Assembly: GCA_035635855.1 (NCBI GenBank)
Contig: DASQAF010000040.1
Location: 410,060-474,059 of the forward strand
DNA from: UBA11740 sp035635855
GTDB taxonomy: Bacteria; Acidobacteriota; Blastocatellia; Pyrinomonadales; Pyrinomonadaceae
Length of the DNA: 64,000 bases
Direction: 5' to 3'
Shown here: positions 9,225 to 18,706 of the stretch, piece after piece
How positions within the stretch are numbered: position 1 is the stretch's first letter
Layout of the letters: every line of letters begins with the position of its first letter
Translations under genes and position numbers: made by a program
The notes under the pieces: model-generated
What the model saw: the letters and a program-made list of their open reading frames with translations, nothing else
What the model was told of the DNA's origin: nothing
Database searches by the model: none

Positions 9225-12086
9225 ATGATAACTCTCACCCGCACTCGGTTGATGATCATAGGTCTGGCCCTCGTGGCTGCGACCTGCATGTTCGGCGCGC
9301 GACAACAGGCCTCCACCACTCAGGCCCCGAGCCAGACGCCCGCACTCCCGCAGCAGATGCCCGTGGATCCGGAAATCACGATGGGCAAATTTGCGAATGG
9401 AATTCGCTACTACATCCGCGCCAATAAAAAACCGGAAAAGCGCGCGGAGCTGCGGCTCGTCGTCAAGGCCGGATCGATTTTGGAAGACGACGACCAACAG
9501 GGGCTGGCCCATTTGGTCGAGCATATGGCCTTTAACGGCACGCAACATTTTCCCAAGCAGGAGCTGGTGCAATTTATCGAGTCACTGGGCATGCGCTTCG
9601 GCGCGGACCTGAATGCCTATACGAGTTTTGACGAGACGGTCTATATGCTCACGGTCCCGACCGACAAGCCTGAGACGATTGATCGCGCGCTCCTAATCCT
9701 GGAAGACTGGGCGCACAACGTTTCCTTCGACGCAACCGAAATCGACAAAGAGCGCGGGGTGGTGATGGAAGAGTGGCGCCTGGGGCGGGGCGCCGGCTCG
9801 CGGATGCGTGACAAAGAATTTCCCATCATGTTCAAGGGCTCGCGCTACGCCGATCGACTGCCCATTGGCAAGCCGGAGATCATCCAGGGGGGCAAGCCCG
9901 AACGTTTGAAGAAGTTTTATACCGACTGGTACCGGCCCGATCTAATGGCTGTGGTCGCGGTCGGAGACTTCGACAAAGCAGCGATTGAGAAAATGATCAC
10001 CGCCCACTTCGCATCGATTCCGGCGGCGACCAATCCGCGGCCGCGACTGACCTATGACATCCCGGACCATCCCGGCACCGTCTACGCAATTGCCTCGGAC
10101 AAAGAAACTACTAACACAACCCTCGAGGTGTATAACATCCTGCCGGCTCGCGAGCAGGGATCGCTCACTGACTATCGGCAACGCACTGTTGACCGTCTTT
10201 TCTCCGGCATGCTCGGCGGCCGGTTTGCGGAGCTCGCGCAGAGGTCTGATGCCCCTTTCCTCTTTGCCGGCGGGGGACGCGGAAGTTTCCTGGCGCGCTC
10301 GAAGGAAAGCGCTTCGCTCTTCGCGCTGGTCAAGGAGGACGGTATCGAGCGAGGGTTGGATGCTTTGCTTGGCGAGGCGGAACGCGTAGCGCGTTTCGGA
10401 TTCACCACGACAGAACTGGAGCGCCAAAAACAGAGCGTGCTGACGAACTATCAGCGCCTGGCCGTCGAAAAGGACAACACGCCGTCCGCCGACCGGGCCG
10501 GTGAATACATTCGAAACTTTCTCCAAAACGAGAGTCTGCCCAGCGCCGGCGACGAATACGCTATGCATCAGCGCCTCCTGCCGGAGATTACGCTCGACGA
10601 GGTCAATAAGCTTGCTAAGGAATGGTTTTCCGGCACGAACCGTCTGGTCGTAGTCAACGCTCCGCAGAAAGACGGCCTGGCGACCCCGGATGAGACGAAG
10701 CTGGCGGCCGTGATCAAGGCAGTGGCGGCGAAAGATCTGAAGCCCTACGTGGATACGGTCGGTAAGGCGGCGTTGCTCGAATCGGTCCCGGCGCCCGGCA
10801 CGATCGCCAGGACCACAACGAATGAGGCCGCCGGAATCACCGAGTGGGAACTGTCCAATGGCGTGAAGGTGGTACTCAAACCCACAACGTTTAAGGCGGA
10901 CGAGATTCTGCTTCGGGCGACCAGTCCCGGTGGTACGTCGCTGGCCGGCGACAAGGACTACATTCCGGCGAGCACCGCCACGCAAGTCATCACGGCCAGC
11001 GGTGTGGGTAAGTTCGACGCCATCAATCTGCGGAAGTACCTGACCGGAAAAGTTGCCTCAGCAAGTCCGTTTATCGGCGAGCTCGAAGAGGGGCTAACTG
11101 GGAGCAGTTCTCGTAAGGATCTCGAGACGATGTTTCAGCTCATCTATCTTAGATTCTTGCAGCCGAGAGCCGACGTGACCGCTTTCGGCGTGCAAGCGAC
11201 GCAGACGAAAACCCTGTTAGCGAACCAGGCAGCAGTCCCCGAGTATGCATTTTTCGAGGCGCTTACGATGGCCAGGTATCAGAATCACATCAGGAGACGT
11301 CTGCCAACGCCGGCCTCGGTCGACGAGTGGAATCTGGACAAGTCGCTGGCCTTTTACAAGGACCGGTTCGCAGATGCCAGCGACTTCACCTTTGTCTTCG
11401 TGGGAACCTTTGATCTGGCGACAATGAAACCGCTGGTCGAGCGGTATCTGGGCGCGCTGCCGTCCATCCACCGGAAAGAGACATGGAAGGACGTCGGTGT
11501 GCGCACGCCGGTGGGCATCGTTGAGAAGAAAGTCGAGAAAGGCATCGAGCCTAAGAGCGAGGTAGCGATTGTCTTCAGCGGACCATTTGAGTGGAACCAA
11601 ACGAACCGCGTCGCCATGCGAGCGATGACTGAGGTGCTACAGACGAGGCTGCTGGAAATCATTCGCGAGGAGTTGGGCGGGACCTACAGCATCACCGCCA
11701 ACTCGAGTTATCAGAAGATCCCAAACTCAGTGTACTCGACCACGATTCAGTTCGGGTGCGCACCGCAACGCACAGACGATCTGATCAAGCGAGTCTTTCA
11801 GGAGATCGAAAAGTTTAAGACAGATGGCCCGACCGAGAAGCAGACCAACGACGAGAAGGAAGCATTGCTGCGAGACTTCGAGACCAACAGCAAACAGAAC
11901 AACTATCTGCTGAGCCAGATTACGCTGAAGTATCAGATTGGCGAGGACCCCGCAGGTCTCTGGAAGATTCCGGAGTATTACCAGAAGCTCGATGGGGCCA
12001 CGATTCAGCAGGCGGCGAAGACTTACCTCAACACGAAAAACTTCGTGGAGGTGACGCTGTTTCCCGAAAAGAAAACCCAGCCGTAA
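9225..12086 (+). CDS. M16 family zinc metallopeptidase (PqqL/insulinase-like)
   Basis: A 953-residue exported peptidase. Signal sequence about residues 1-26 (LMIIGLALVAATCMFGA). The inverted zinc motif HxxEH is H96-L-V-E99-H100 (HLVEHMAFNG), with the distal Glu region ERGVVMEEW at about residues 176-183. The length fits two M16 halves joined in one chain: an active N-terminal pair and an inactive C-terminal pair beginning near residue 560 (WELSNGVKVVLKPT). Predicted to degrade peptides in the periplasm. The open frame extends back to 9045, but GGAGGA at 9215-9220 fixes ATG 9225. It stands alone, divergent from the NTF2-like lipoprotein. Confidence 0.92.
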   Translation: MITLTRTRLMIIGLALVAATCMFGARQQASTTQAPSQTPALPQQMPVDPEITMGKFANGIRYYIRANKKPEKRAELRLVVKAGSILEDDDQQGLAHLVEHMAFNGTQHFPKQELVQFIESLGMRFGADLNAYTSFDETVYMLTVPTDKPETIDRALLILEDWAHNVSFDATEIDKERGVVMEEWRLGRGAGSRMRDKEFPIMFKGSRYADRLPIGKPEIIQGGKPERLKKFYTDWYRPDLMAVVAVGDFDKAAIEKMITAHFASIPAATNPRPRLTYDIPDHPGTVYAIASDKETTNTTLEVYNILPAREQGSLTDYRQRTVDRLFSGMLGGRFAELAQRSDAPFLFAGGGRGSFLARSKESASLFALVKEDGIERGLDALLGEAERVARFGFTTTELERQKQSVLTNYQRLAVEKDNTPSADRAGEYIRNFLQNESLPSAGDEYAMHQRLLPEITLDEVNKLAKEWFSGTNRLVVVNAPQKDGLATPDETKLAAVIKAVAAKDLKPYVDTVGKAALLESVPAPGTIARTTTNEAAGITEWELSNGVKVVLKPTTFKADEILLRATSPGGTSLAGDKDYIPASTATQVITASGVGKFDAINLRKYLTGKVASASPFIGELEEGLTGSSSRKDLETMFQLIYLRFLQPRADVTAFGVQATQTKTLLANQAAVPEYAFFEALTMARYQNHIRRRLPTPASVDEWNLDKSLAFYKDRFADASDFTFVFVGTFDLATMKPLVERYLGALPSIHRKETWKDVGVRTPVGIVEKKVEKGIEPKSEVAIVFSGPFEWNQTNRVAMRAMTEVLQTRLLEIIREELGGTYSITANSSYQKIPNSVYSTTIQFGCAPQRTDDLIKRVFQEIEKFKTDGPTEKQTNDEKEALLRDFETNSKQNNYLLSQITLKYQIGEDPAGLWKIPEYYQKLDGATIQQAAKTYLNTKNFVEVTLFPEKKTQP

Positions 12087-12146
12087 AACGGCCGGTCCAA
12101 AAACCCTGCGAGAAAGCCGCGTGAACGCGGCCGGACAACAATTCAA

Positions 12147-12719
12147 TTAAGCTCTTCCCGCAACTTCGCCCGTCTGCGTGTTCACGCGGACGAGTTGACC
12201 CTCTTTGATAAAGAGCGGGACGCGCACGGCAAGGCCCGTCTCGAGCGTGGCCTGTTTGCTGGCGCCGCCCGCCGCCGTGTCACCACGCAAGCCCAACTCC
12301 GTTGACGTGACGGCGAGTTCGACGTACTGCGGGAGTTGCAGCGACACCGGCGCGCCATTGTATTTTAGTACTTGGAGCGAAACTCCTTCCTTAAGAAAGC
12401 CCCGATCGCTGTCCACCGCTTCCGCGGAAAAGACGAACTGCTCGTAACTCTTTTCGTCCATAAAATGAAAACCGTGCGCGTCGCTGTAAAGAAACGACGC
12501 GGGTACCAGCTCGACATCCGGCTCGGCAAACTTCTCAGTCGCACGAAAACTCTTTTCCGACACGGCGCCGGTCAGCAGTTGCCGCAACTTTGTGCGCACC
12601 ATCGTGGCCGCGCCACGCGCAGTCGGCGACGCAAAGAAAACCTCCAGCACCACGTAAGGTTGCCCGTCAATTTCAACCAGTAGCTTTCGTTTTAGTTCGT
12701 TGGCGGTAATCAGCGCCAT
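12147..12719 (-). CDS. efpL: Elongation factor P-like protein EfpL (YeiP)
   Basis: A 190-residue translation factor with the three-domain EF-P architecture. The loop that enters the peptidyl-transferase centre reads SPTARGAAT at residues 31-39, the signature of YeiP (renamed EfpL), with Arg35 at the tip instead of the modified Lys or Arg of classical EF-P. Other family positions: KLRQLLTG and the C-terminal TLETGLAVRVPLFIKEGQ. It helps ribosomes through proline-containing stalling motifs. ATG 12719 follows GGAGG. Neighbours are unrelated peptidase and transglycosylase genes. Confidence 0.92.
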   Translation of the reverse strand: MALITANELKRKLLVEIDGQPYVVLEVFFASPTARGAATMVRTKLRQLLTGAVSEKSFRATEKFAEPDVELVPASFLYSDAHGFHFMDEKSYEQFVFSAEAVDSDRGFLKEGVSLQVLKYNGAPVSLQLPQYVELAVTSTELGLRGDTAAGGASKQATLETGLAVRVPLFIKEGQLVRVNTQTGEVAGRA

Positions 12720-12969
12720 TGCGAATTCAGTCCTCCTGGGAGTCTTGCCAGCTCGATTCATCGGGCTTTCCCGCAGGGTTGCTAGACCAGCGCTTTTAGC
12801 GCGGGTTTCAGCGTGCCTGGTTTCGATTGGCGCAGGGGATTCTATCTGAGTTGGTGAAGACGAGGCTAGGGTAAGACTGGAGTGAGCGAGGGCGCGAAGA
12901 GGTCAGCGGCCAATTTTCCATTCAAGATCAACCGCCCGCTACCGCAGGCGGTTCTGACCGCTCTCGAAA

Positions 12970-13584
12970 TCAATCAGCCAAATGGAATGCAACGCCGGCC
13001 TCGTCAGGAGGCAGAATCGGGTGGAAAGTCTTTCCGTAATTCGAAACGATCTTGTTCACATAGTTTTGGGTTTCCGGATAAGGCGGCACGCCCTGGTATT
13101 TGTCGACTGAGCCTTCGCCCGCGTTGTAGCCCGCCAGCGCCAGCTTTACGTCGCCATTGAATCTCTTCAGCAACCAGGCCAGATATTTTGTCCCTGCTTC
13201 CACATTGCAGGCCTGGTTAGCTGGATCGTCGCACTTGAATCTTTTGGCGGTTGCCGGCATTAGTTGCATCAAGCCGCGCGCGCCTACGGGTGAAACCGCT
13301 TTCGCATCGTAACGCGATTCCTGCTGAATGACGGCATGAATGAACCGCGGGTCAACGCCCTGGCGTTGGCCGGCGCGAAAAATGATCCAATCCAGATCAC
13401 AGTCGCCAGAAACGGGAACATCCGAGGGAATTCTCTCGGTGTGTTGAATGGTGGCGGCAACAGCCACGGGCATCGATTCGGTATGGAAAAAGAGTGCCGG
13501 AAAATTCGTCAGACAAAAAAGAGAAGCTAAAGCGAAAGGCACAAACTTGGCAGAGCGCAAGTGAGGAAAACGGGGAAACTTCAT
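12970..13584 (-). CDS. Lytic transglycosylase (SLT domain)
   Basis: A 204-residue exported peptidoglycan hydrolase. N-terminal signal or anchor about residues 11-32. The SLT domain covers about residues 60-185: catalytic Glu89 in VIQQESRYD, then VSPVGARGLMQLMPATA, AGTKYLAWLL and LALAGYNAGEGSVDKYQGVPPYPETQNYV, the classical order of the Slt/MltE-like fold. It cleaves the glycan strand to give 1,6-anhydro products. ATG 13584 is preceded by GGAG at 9 bases; upstream in-frame ATGs lack a site. Confidence 0.9.
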   Translation of the reverse strand: MKFPRFPHLRSAKFVPFALASLFCLTNFPALFFHTESMPVAVAATIQHTERIPSDVPVSGDCDLDWIIFRAGQRQGVDPRFIHAVIQQESRYDAKAVSPVGARGLMQLMPATAKRFKCDDPANQACNVEAGTKYLAWLLKRFNGDVKLALAGYNAGEGSVDKYQGVPPYPETQNYVNKIVSNYGKTFHPILPPDEAGVAFHLAD

Positions 13585-13853
13585 TACGTGATTCTCCATG
13601 TGAGCGACGACCCCAGGGGTCATCAAAATTTCGTTAAAGCTTAGCTACGCATGGCCGAACCGATTTACAAAGAACATGAAAGAACTGTGCAATCGAAGAC
13701 CGAGACTAAGATGGATTTTTCATTGTGATCGTTGCTCTTTTCGACGCTATGCCGCCATTCAATGTGACGTACGAAAGTGAAACAATTACGAAGAGAAATA
13801 AGCATTCGCTTGCGGATATGCACGCGCGGGGTCTATCGGGCTACCGCCATTTT

Positions 13854-14633
13854 TTATTTCTTCGATGCGATCCCCTGAACGAAGCCATTAATCATCGCAA
13901 GTGTCTGCTCAGGCTGATCAAGATGCGGACTGTGTCCGCAATCTTTCAGGATGACGGTCTCTGCAGGTCCTGCTATCCCTCCTTCGATGACCCCGATCTG
14001 AGCCGGTGTACCGTACTGATCATCTGCTCCCTGAATCAAGAGTACCGGCACGCGAATCCGCGGCAGGTACTCTTCGATATTCCACGATCGAAACTCTGGA
14101 TTGAGCCAGACCTCATTCCATCCCCAGAAAGCGCCATCGACATTCTCTCCGTGATAACGTTGCAGACGTTGCCGCAAATTCCCGGTGCGATAGTCTTCGG
14201 CAATACGTCGGATGCTTTCAAGTCCCGGTTCTTCAACGAAGACATGCGGTGCGAGTAAGACTAAGCCGCTTATTCTCGCGTCTCCAATCCCACCGGCATG
14301 AATCAGCGCAATCGATCCGCCGTCGCTGTGCCCGACCAGAATTGTTTCGCGTATTTCAAACGCGTCCAGGACCTGCGGCAGTTCAATTAAGGCCTCGTCG
14401 TGCATGAATCGCACCGGACGCGGCAGCTTGCAGGGCCCAGATTTTCCATATCCCGCGCGGCTGTAGACGAGCGCGCCATATCCCGTCGCTGCGACGACCC
14501 GCTCTGCAAAGCCCTTCCACATCGCCACGCACCCGAGGCCTTCGTGAAGAAAGACGAGCGTCGGCGCTTCGTCAGGACGCGGCCCGTGCCATCCATATTC
14601 AAGTTGGTGATCTGCGACCTTGATTTGCAGCAT
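13854..14633 (-). CDS. Alpha/beta-fold hydrolase
   Basis: A 259-residue soluble alpha/beta hydrolase. Oxyanion segment FLHEGLGC (residues 29-35), nucleophile Ser103 in GHSDGGS, acid in LIQGADDQYG, and His in DCGHSPHLDQPE. HEGLG in place of HG(G/W)xG is common in a subgroup of esterase or C-C hydrolase relatives; the substrate cannot be inferred. ATG 14633 is chosen because the frame upstream runs into the end of the GH92 gene and homology begins at VADHQLEY. No obvious Shine-Dalgarno is visible, so translation may be coupled to the upstream GH92 gene, 46 bp away on the same strand. Confidence 0.85.
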   Translation of the reverse strand: MLQIKVADHQLEYGWHGPRPDEAPTLVFLHEGLGCVAMWKGFAERVVAATGYGALVYSRAGYGKSGPCKLPRPVRFMHDEALIELPQVLDAFEIRETILVGHSDGGSIALIHAGGIGDARISGLVLLAPHVFVEEPGLESIRRIAEDYRTGNLRQRLQRYHGENVDGAFWGWNEVWLNPEFRSWNIEEYLPRIRVPVLLIQGADDQYGTPAQIGVIEGGIAGPAETVILKDCGHSPHLDQPEQTLAMINGFVQGIASKK

Positions 14634-14679
14634 TTGGACCGCGCGGGCGACTTCAGCAAGGAGGGTGCGAACTGGTCTC

Positions 14680-17655
14680 TCAGTCCAGCAGAATCTCGTC
14701 AATAAAGATCCAGGCGTCATTGCCCTGGCCGGGGTGCCAGGCGGGTATTTTTCCAAAGCTATGCGCCGTCACACGAAGGTACCGCGCAGTTTGCGGCGTG
14801 ATCGTACTTATGAAGTCCTTAATGATGACGCCGTACTTCTGTTCCGGAACGTCGTTGGGTATCAAGCCAACGCGAACGAAATCACGACCGTTAAGGGAAA
14901 GCTCAAACTCAACTTCACGAGGCATCCAGATCCACGAGCCAACATCCTGCAAAAAACCGGCGCCTAATTTCGAGACGCTCTGAATTTTTCCCAGGTCGAC
15001 GACCGCGACAAAATCCTTTCCCTGATAACCCTGCCACGCGCCGCCACTCCAGTTCGTCGTGCCCCGGATTCCATCAATTAGAGCAAAGTCTCCACCGCCC
15101 GTGTACTGTGAGCTGTATTTCGAAATCAAATTGATCGCCCAGTTGTGGGGAATCCTATGATACCGGGCAGTCGCTACAAGACTGCGCCGGCCATCGCCGG
15201 CGATGACCAGGGCCTTTATGGTTGTGCTGCGGTCGATAAAGAATGGCTTCGTGAAGCGGCGAGACGCAGGCGCAGGGTCTGAACTATCAGTGGTGTAATG
15301 AATGGTTGTGCGATACCTGCTGCGGTCCTGACCAGGAGCCCGCATGCTGATTCCGAGACGATCTTTGAACGTCCTGCTCGCGGCGATAATCACCGGCACC
15401 GGAACGATTGGCGGCCCATCGATTTTAGAAACAGGAACGTTCCCAACTCCGGAGCCCCAACGACTGTTCGGCTGCGCGCCCATTTTGAAAACCAGCTCGC
15501 CACCAGCCATTAAATCGCTGTGACTGAAATATGACTTGCGGTAAGGCTTCCCGTTGAGCGTTGCTGCTTGAATGTAAATGTTCCGTTCAGACACTCCGCG
15601 AGCTATTATCGCAAAGGACTTTCCATTCTCGAGATTGAATCGCACTTCGGGAAACAGCGGACTTCCGATCGCGTAGGTGGGCGAGCCGGGTGTGACCGGA
15701 TAGAACCCGGCCGCGCTCAGTACATACCATGCCGACATCTGGCCGCAATCTTCATTACCAATCAAGCCATTAGGTTCAGCCTTGTAGAACCTATCCAGGA
15801 TTTGCCGTACTCGAAACTGCGTCTTCCAGGGTTGACCGACATAGTTGTACAGGTACGCCATGTGGTGACTCGGCTCATTGCCATGGGCGTACTGGCCAAT
15901 CAGACCGGTGATGTCCGCCTGCTCGCGGCCAGTGGTCCGGCTTTCCCCGGAAAAAAGTTCATCCAACTTGCGCGCGAATTTTTCCTTGCCGCCCATTAAC
16001 TCAATTAAGCCGCTGATGTCCTGTGGCACAAAGAACGTGTACTGCCACGAGTTCGCTTCAGTGAAGTTGAAATCAACGTTGCGTGGATCGAATGGTTGCA
16101 ACCAGCCGGTGTTCGTGCGCGGGCGCATAAAGCCGGACGCAGAATCAAAGAGATTCTTGTATGACTGGGCGCGGGCGATGTAGCGATTGTAAACGTCAAT
16201 ATGACCCAGCCGGCGGGCCATCTGCGCGATGCACCAATCGTCGTAAGCATATTCGAGGGTCTTTGAGACGGATTCCCTCTCGGCTTCCGAAGCGATGTAG
16301 CCATGGTCGGTGTAAGCGTCCAGGCCGAAGTGTCTTAACTCGGCGCTGTGCTTCATCGCGTCGAGAGCTTTCTCTTTATCAAAACCGTCGATACCTTTGG
16401 CGGCCGCATCGGCGATGACCGAGACAGCGTGATAGCCAATCATCGTATCGGTTTCATTCGCCGCCAGCTCCCACACCGGCAGGCGACCGCCCTGTTCGTA
16501 TTGCGCGAGGAAGGTCCGAATAAAATCGATCGTGCGTTTTTGATCGATCACTGTGTAAAGCGGATGGGCCGCGCGAAACGTATCCCACAGTGAGAACACC
16601 GTGTAGTTATCATGACCTTCGCTGCGATGAATCTTGAAATCGCGCCCCAGGTATTGCCCGTCAACATCCATGAAAAGATTCGGCGCAATCATCGCGTGAT
16701 AGAGCGCGGTGTAGAAATTTTCGCGTTGCACTTCAGCGCCGCCGGTTACTTGTATTTTGTTCAGCTCCGCGTTCCAGGCGCGCCACGCGTCGTTTCTAAC
16801 TTTGTCAAAATCCCAGTGGTTAAGCTCGGCTGCCAGATTTTTGCGGGCGCCTTCGACGCTGACCGCTGAGAGGCCGACTTTCACCAGGATCGGAGCGCCG
16901 GACGAGGCGTCGAAAGTGAAAAACGCTTTCACGTTCTGGCCGCGCACCTCCCTCAGTCCTTCCATGACTTGATCGTTGCCGGCCACGCCCCAGAATGTGA
17001 AGGGCTGTGAGAACTCAGCCGCGAAGTAAACGACCTGGTTTCTGGCCCAGGCTTCAGACCTGCGCCAACCGACGACAGTTGTGCCCCCGGTAATTCGCAA
17101 CCACGAGTCGACGACTTTGTCGCGGTGCGCCAGATCAAGAATGATGTTGGCGCCTTTGGTGGCCGGATAGGTGTAACGGTGCATTCCGGCGCGTTTCGTG
17201 GCTGTTAATTCGACAAGGATGTTTTCATCGTCCAGCCTGACTGAGTAATAGCCGGGCCGGGCAGTTTCGCTTTCATGACTGAACGTCGATGCATAGCCTT
17301 TTTCGGTCTTATCGCCATTCAAAGCGTTGAGGTAAACATCTCCGACCGTCGGCATCAGAAGAATATCGCCGTAGTCGGAAATGCCTGTGCCGCTCAGATG
17401 TGTGTGACTAAAACCGTAGATGATGTGATCTGAGTAATGATAGCCGGAACTGCCGTCCCACCCGGTCAAACGCGTGTCGGGGCTGAGCTGGACCATCCCG
17501 AAGGGCATTGTGGCTCCGGGAAACGTATGGCCATGTCCGGCCGTGCCGATAAAAGGATCGACGAACCTCGCTAAATCCATTTGAGCAGATGTTTGCGAAG
17601 GACTCTGCAATGGCAGGAGCAGAAGGAGGCTAAGGACATTAAAGATCTTCATCAT
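14680..17655 (-). CDS. GH92 family alpha-mannosidase with C-terminal F5/8-type domain
   Basis: A 991-residue exported glycoside hydrolase. Signal about residues 1-23. The GH92 N-domain starts VDPFIGTAGHGHTFPGA with PFGMVQLSPDT and YGFSHTHLSGTG. The catalytic (alpha/alpha)6 domain includes YTVFSLWDTFRAAHP, GNEPSHHMAYLYNY and GNEDCGQMSAWYV, all strongly conserved in calcium-dependent exo-mannosidases. After about residue 720 there is a chitobiase/FN3-like segment (YTTDSSDPAP) and a discoidin/F5/8-like module about 850-990 (VVDLGKIQSVSKLG), likely carbohydrate binding. Start chosen at the first ATG of an ATGATG pair; an upstream TTG (17664) is possible. Likely trims host or fungal mannans. Confidence 0.92.
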   Translation of the reverse strand: MMKIFNVLSLLLLLPLQSPSQTSAQMDLARFVDPFIGTAGHGHTFPGATMPFGMVQLSPDTRLTGWDGSSGYHYSDHIIYGFSHTHLSGTGISDYGDILLMPTVGDVYLNALNGDKTEKGYASTFSHESETARPGYYSVRLDDENILVELTATKRAGMHRYTYPATKGANIILDLAHRDKVVDSWLRITGGTTVVGWRRSEAWARNQVVYFAAEFSQPFTFWGVAGNDQVMEGLREVRGQNVKAFFTFDASSGAPILVKVGLSAVSVEGARKNLAAELNHWDFDKVRNDAWRAWNAELNKIQVTGGAEVQRENFYTALYHAMIAPNLFMDVDGQYLGRDFKIHRSEGHDNYTVFSLWDTFRAAHPLYTVIDQKRTIDFIRTFLAQYEQGGRLPVWELAANETDTMIGYHAVSVIADAAAKGIDGFDKEKALDAMKHSAELRHFGLDAYTDHGYIASEAERESVSKTLEYAYDDWCIAQMARRLGHIDVYNRYIARAQSYKNLFDSASGFMRPRTNTGWLQPFDPRNVDFNFTEANSWQYTFFVPQDISGLIELMGGKEKFARKLDELFSGESRTTGREQADITGLIGQYAHGNEPSHHMAYLYNYVGQPWKTQFRVRQILDRFYKAEPNGLIGNEDCGQMSAWYVLSAAGFYPVTPGSPTYAIGSPLFPEVRFNLENGKSFAIIARGVSERNIYIQAATLNGKPYRKSYFSHSDLMAGGELVFKMGAQPNSRWGSGVGNVPVSKIDGPPIVPVPVIIAASRTFKDRLGISMRAPGQDRSRYRTTIHYTTDSSDPAPASRRFTKPFFIDRSTTIKALVIAGDGRRSLVATARYHRIPHNWAINLISKYSSQYTGGGDFALIDGIRGTTNWSGGAWQGYQGKDFVAVVDLGKIQSVSKLGAGFLQDVGSWIWMPREVEFELSLNGRDFVRVGLIPNDVPEQKYGVIIKDFISTITPQTARYLRVTAHSFGKIPAWHPGQGNDAWIFIDEILLD

Positions 17656-17911
17656 GCCTGGCAAGAATTGATTTCGCGCATTCTATCTGACTTGTGGAAT
17701 CAAAGCCAAAGATTTCCCCCCAGCAAAAATCTCGTCCACCAGCGCGACCCTTGCGTCTAAACGAATTGGCAAGGGGTTTCGCCACGAAAGAAAGCGCTGA
17801 TTGAGTCACTACCGAATTGGCGCTTTCTCTCCTCCTGCCTCTTCGGAGGCGGACCCGAGACTTGCGCACAGCGCAAATTGGGACCGAATAAACTTCAGGA
17901 GGAATCGAAAG

Positions 17912-18286
17912 ATGAAAACGTTAATTTTTCGTGGTTTGCTGTTGTCGATTGTGATCGCGACGTTAGGTGGAGTTGCGGCAGTCGCCGGCCCGAAGGGCAA
18001 AGACCTGCGTCGCGACCGGCGAGACATCAGGACCGACACGCGCGATATTCACCGCGACCGCCGGGACATTCGCAAGGACCGACAGGAACGCCGGGCTGAT
18101 GTTCGTGACCTGCGCAACGACCGGAAAGAAGGCGCGTCCAAGCAGGAGTTGCGCCAGGACCGCAGAGACATAGCCAGCGACACGCGCGACGTTCGGACCG
18201 ACCGGCGTGACCTGCGCAAAGACCGTCGCGATCGTAGGGCGGATGTTCGCGACTTTCGCGAAGACAAACGTGAGCCTCCTGAGTAA
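17912..18286 (+). CDS. Secreted Arg/Asp-repeat protein
   Basis: A 124-residue protein with a signal peptide (residues 1-27, cleaved near AAVAG) followed by about 95 residues made almost wholly of Arg, Asp, Lys and Gln. The unit is a 7-residue pattern RxDRRDI / RTDTRDI / RKDRRDR repeated about 10 times. No Cys or aromatic core is present. The pattern predicts a long charged helix, or a disordered polyampholyte. AGGAGGAA at 17897-17904 fixes the ATG. The 5' leader holds an 8-bp inverted repeat (GAAAGCGC 17790-17797 with 17820-17827). Function unknown; similar small RDRRD proteins occur in soil bacteria. Confidence 0.75.
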   Translation: MKTLIFRGLLLSIVIATLGGVAAVAGPKGKDLRRDRRDIRTDTRDIHRDRRDIRKDRQERRADVRDLRNDRKEGASKQELRQDRRDIASDTRDVRTDRRDLRKDRRDRRADVRDFREDKREPPE

Positions 18287-18389
18287 TCGCAGACTATCGG
18301 CCCGCTTTGTTAAGGGGCCAACAAATCAGCGTGACTGAACTTTCAACCCGGAGGGGCTGATATCCGGATAACCTGCTTGGTCACGCTGC

Positions 18390-18427
18390 GGGGACGAGCG
18401 ATGAGGCACGCTCGTCCCCATTTTTTT
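18390..18427 (+). terminator. Strong Rho-independent terminator
   Basis: A perfect 11-bp stem GGGGACGAGCG / CGCTCGTCCCC (18390-18400 and 18409-18419) with an 8-base loop is followed by A and seven T. It lies about 100 bp after the Arg/Asp-repeat gene and probably ends its transcript. Confidence 0.85.
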
Positions 18428-18428
18428 G

Positions 18429-18601
18429 AGCCCTCTCCCTCTGGGAGAGGGTTGGGAGAGGGTCTGAGCGAAGTTGCGACTTACATCCTTTTCCAGTGTG
18501 ATATCAGAGGTCCGTTGCATTAAGCGATGCACAATCTTCCGGTCCGACCTTAACGGCTTCTACTACGCCCTCACCCCGACCCTCTCCCAGAGGGAGAGGG
18601 A
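18429..18601. repeat. Inverted pair of CCCTCTCCC REP-type elements
   Basis: The left copy at 18431-18451 reads CCCTCTCCCTCTGGGAGAGG plus G, itself a hairpin. The right copy at about 18578-18600 is its reverse complement extended by CACCCCGA. About 125 bp of unexplained sequence lies between. This is the layout of paired REP elements. No convincing gene is present in the interval. Confidence 0.7.
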
Positions 18602-18706
18602 GAAATCACAGTTAGGCTTCGCTTTGCCGGCGCACTCCAAATCGGCGTTTCTCATCTCCCTCACCTAGCTGCTAAACTAATTTCACCGACGGAGGTGATC
18701 GAGAAA

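Noticed and set aside
9942..10985. A 347-codon minus-strand frame
   Set aside because: Antisense to the M16 peptidase; composition is Arg/Gly-rich with no conserved motif.
13725..14258. A 177-codon plus-strand open frame
   Set aside because: It is antisense to the alpha/beta hydrolase gene, which has clear catalytic motifs. The frame has no recognisable domain.
18474..18668. A 64-codon frame between the REP elements
   Set aside because: Part of it translates the right-hand repeat itself (ALTPTLSQREREK), which is a repeat artefact.
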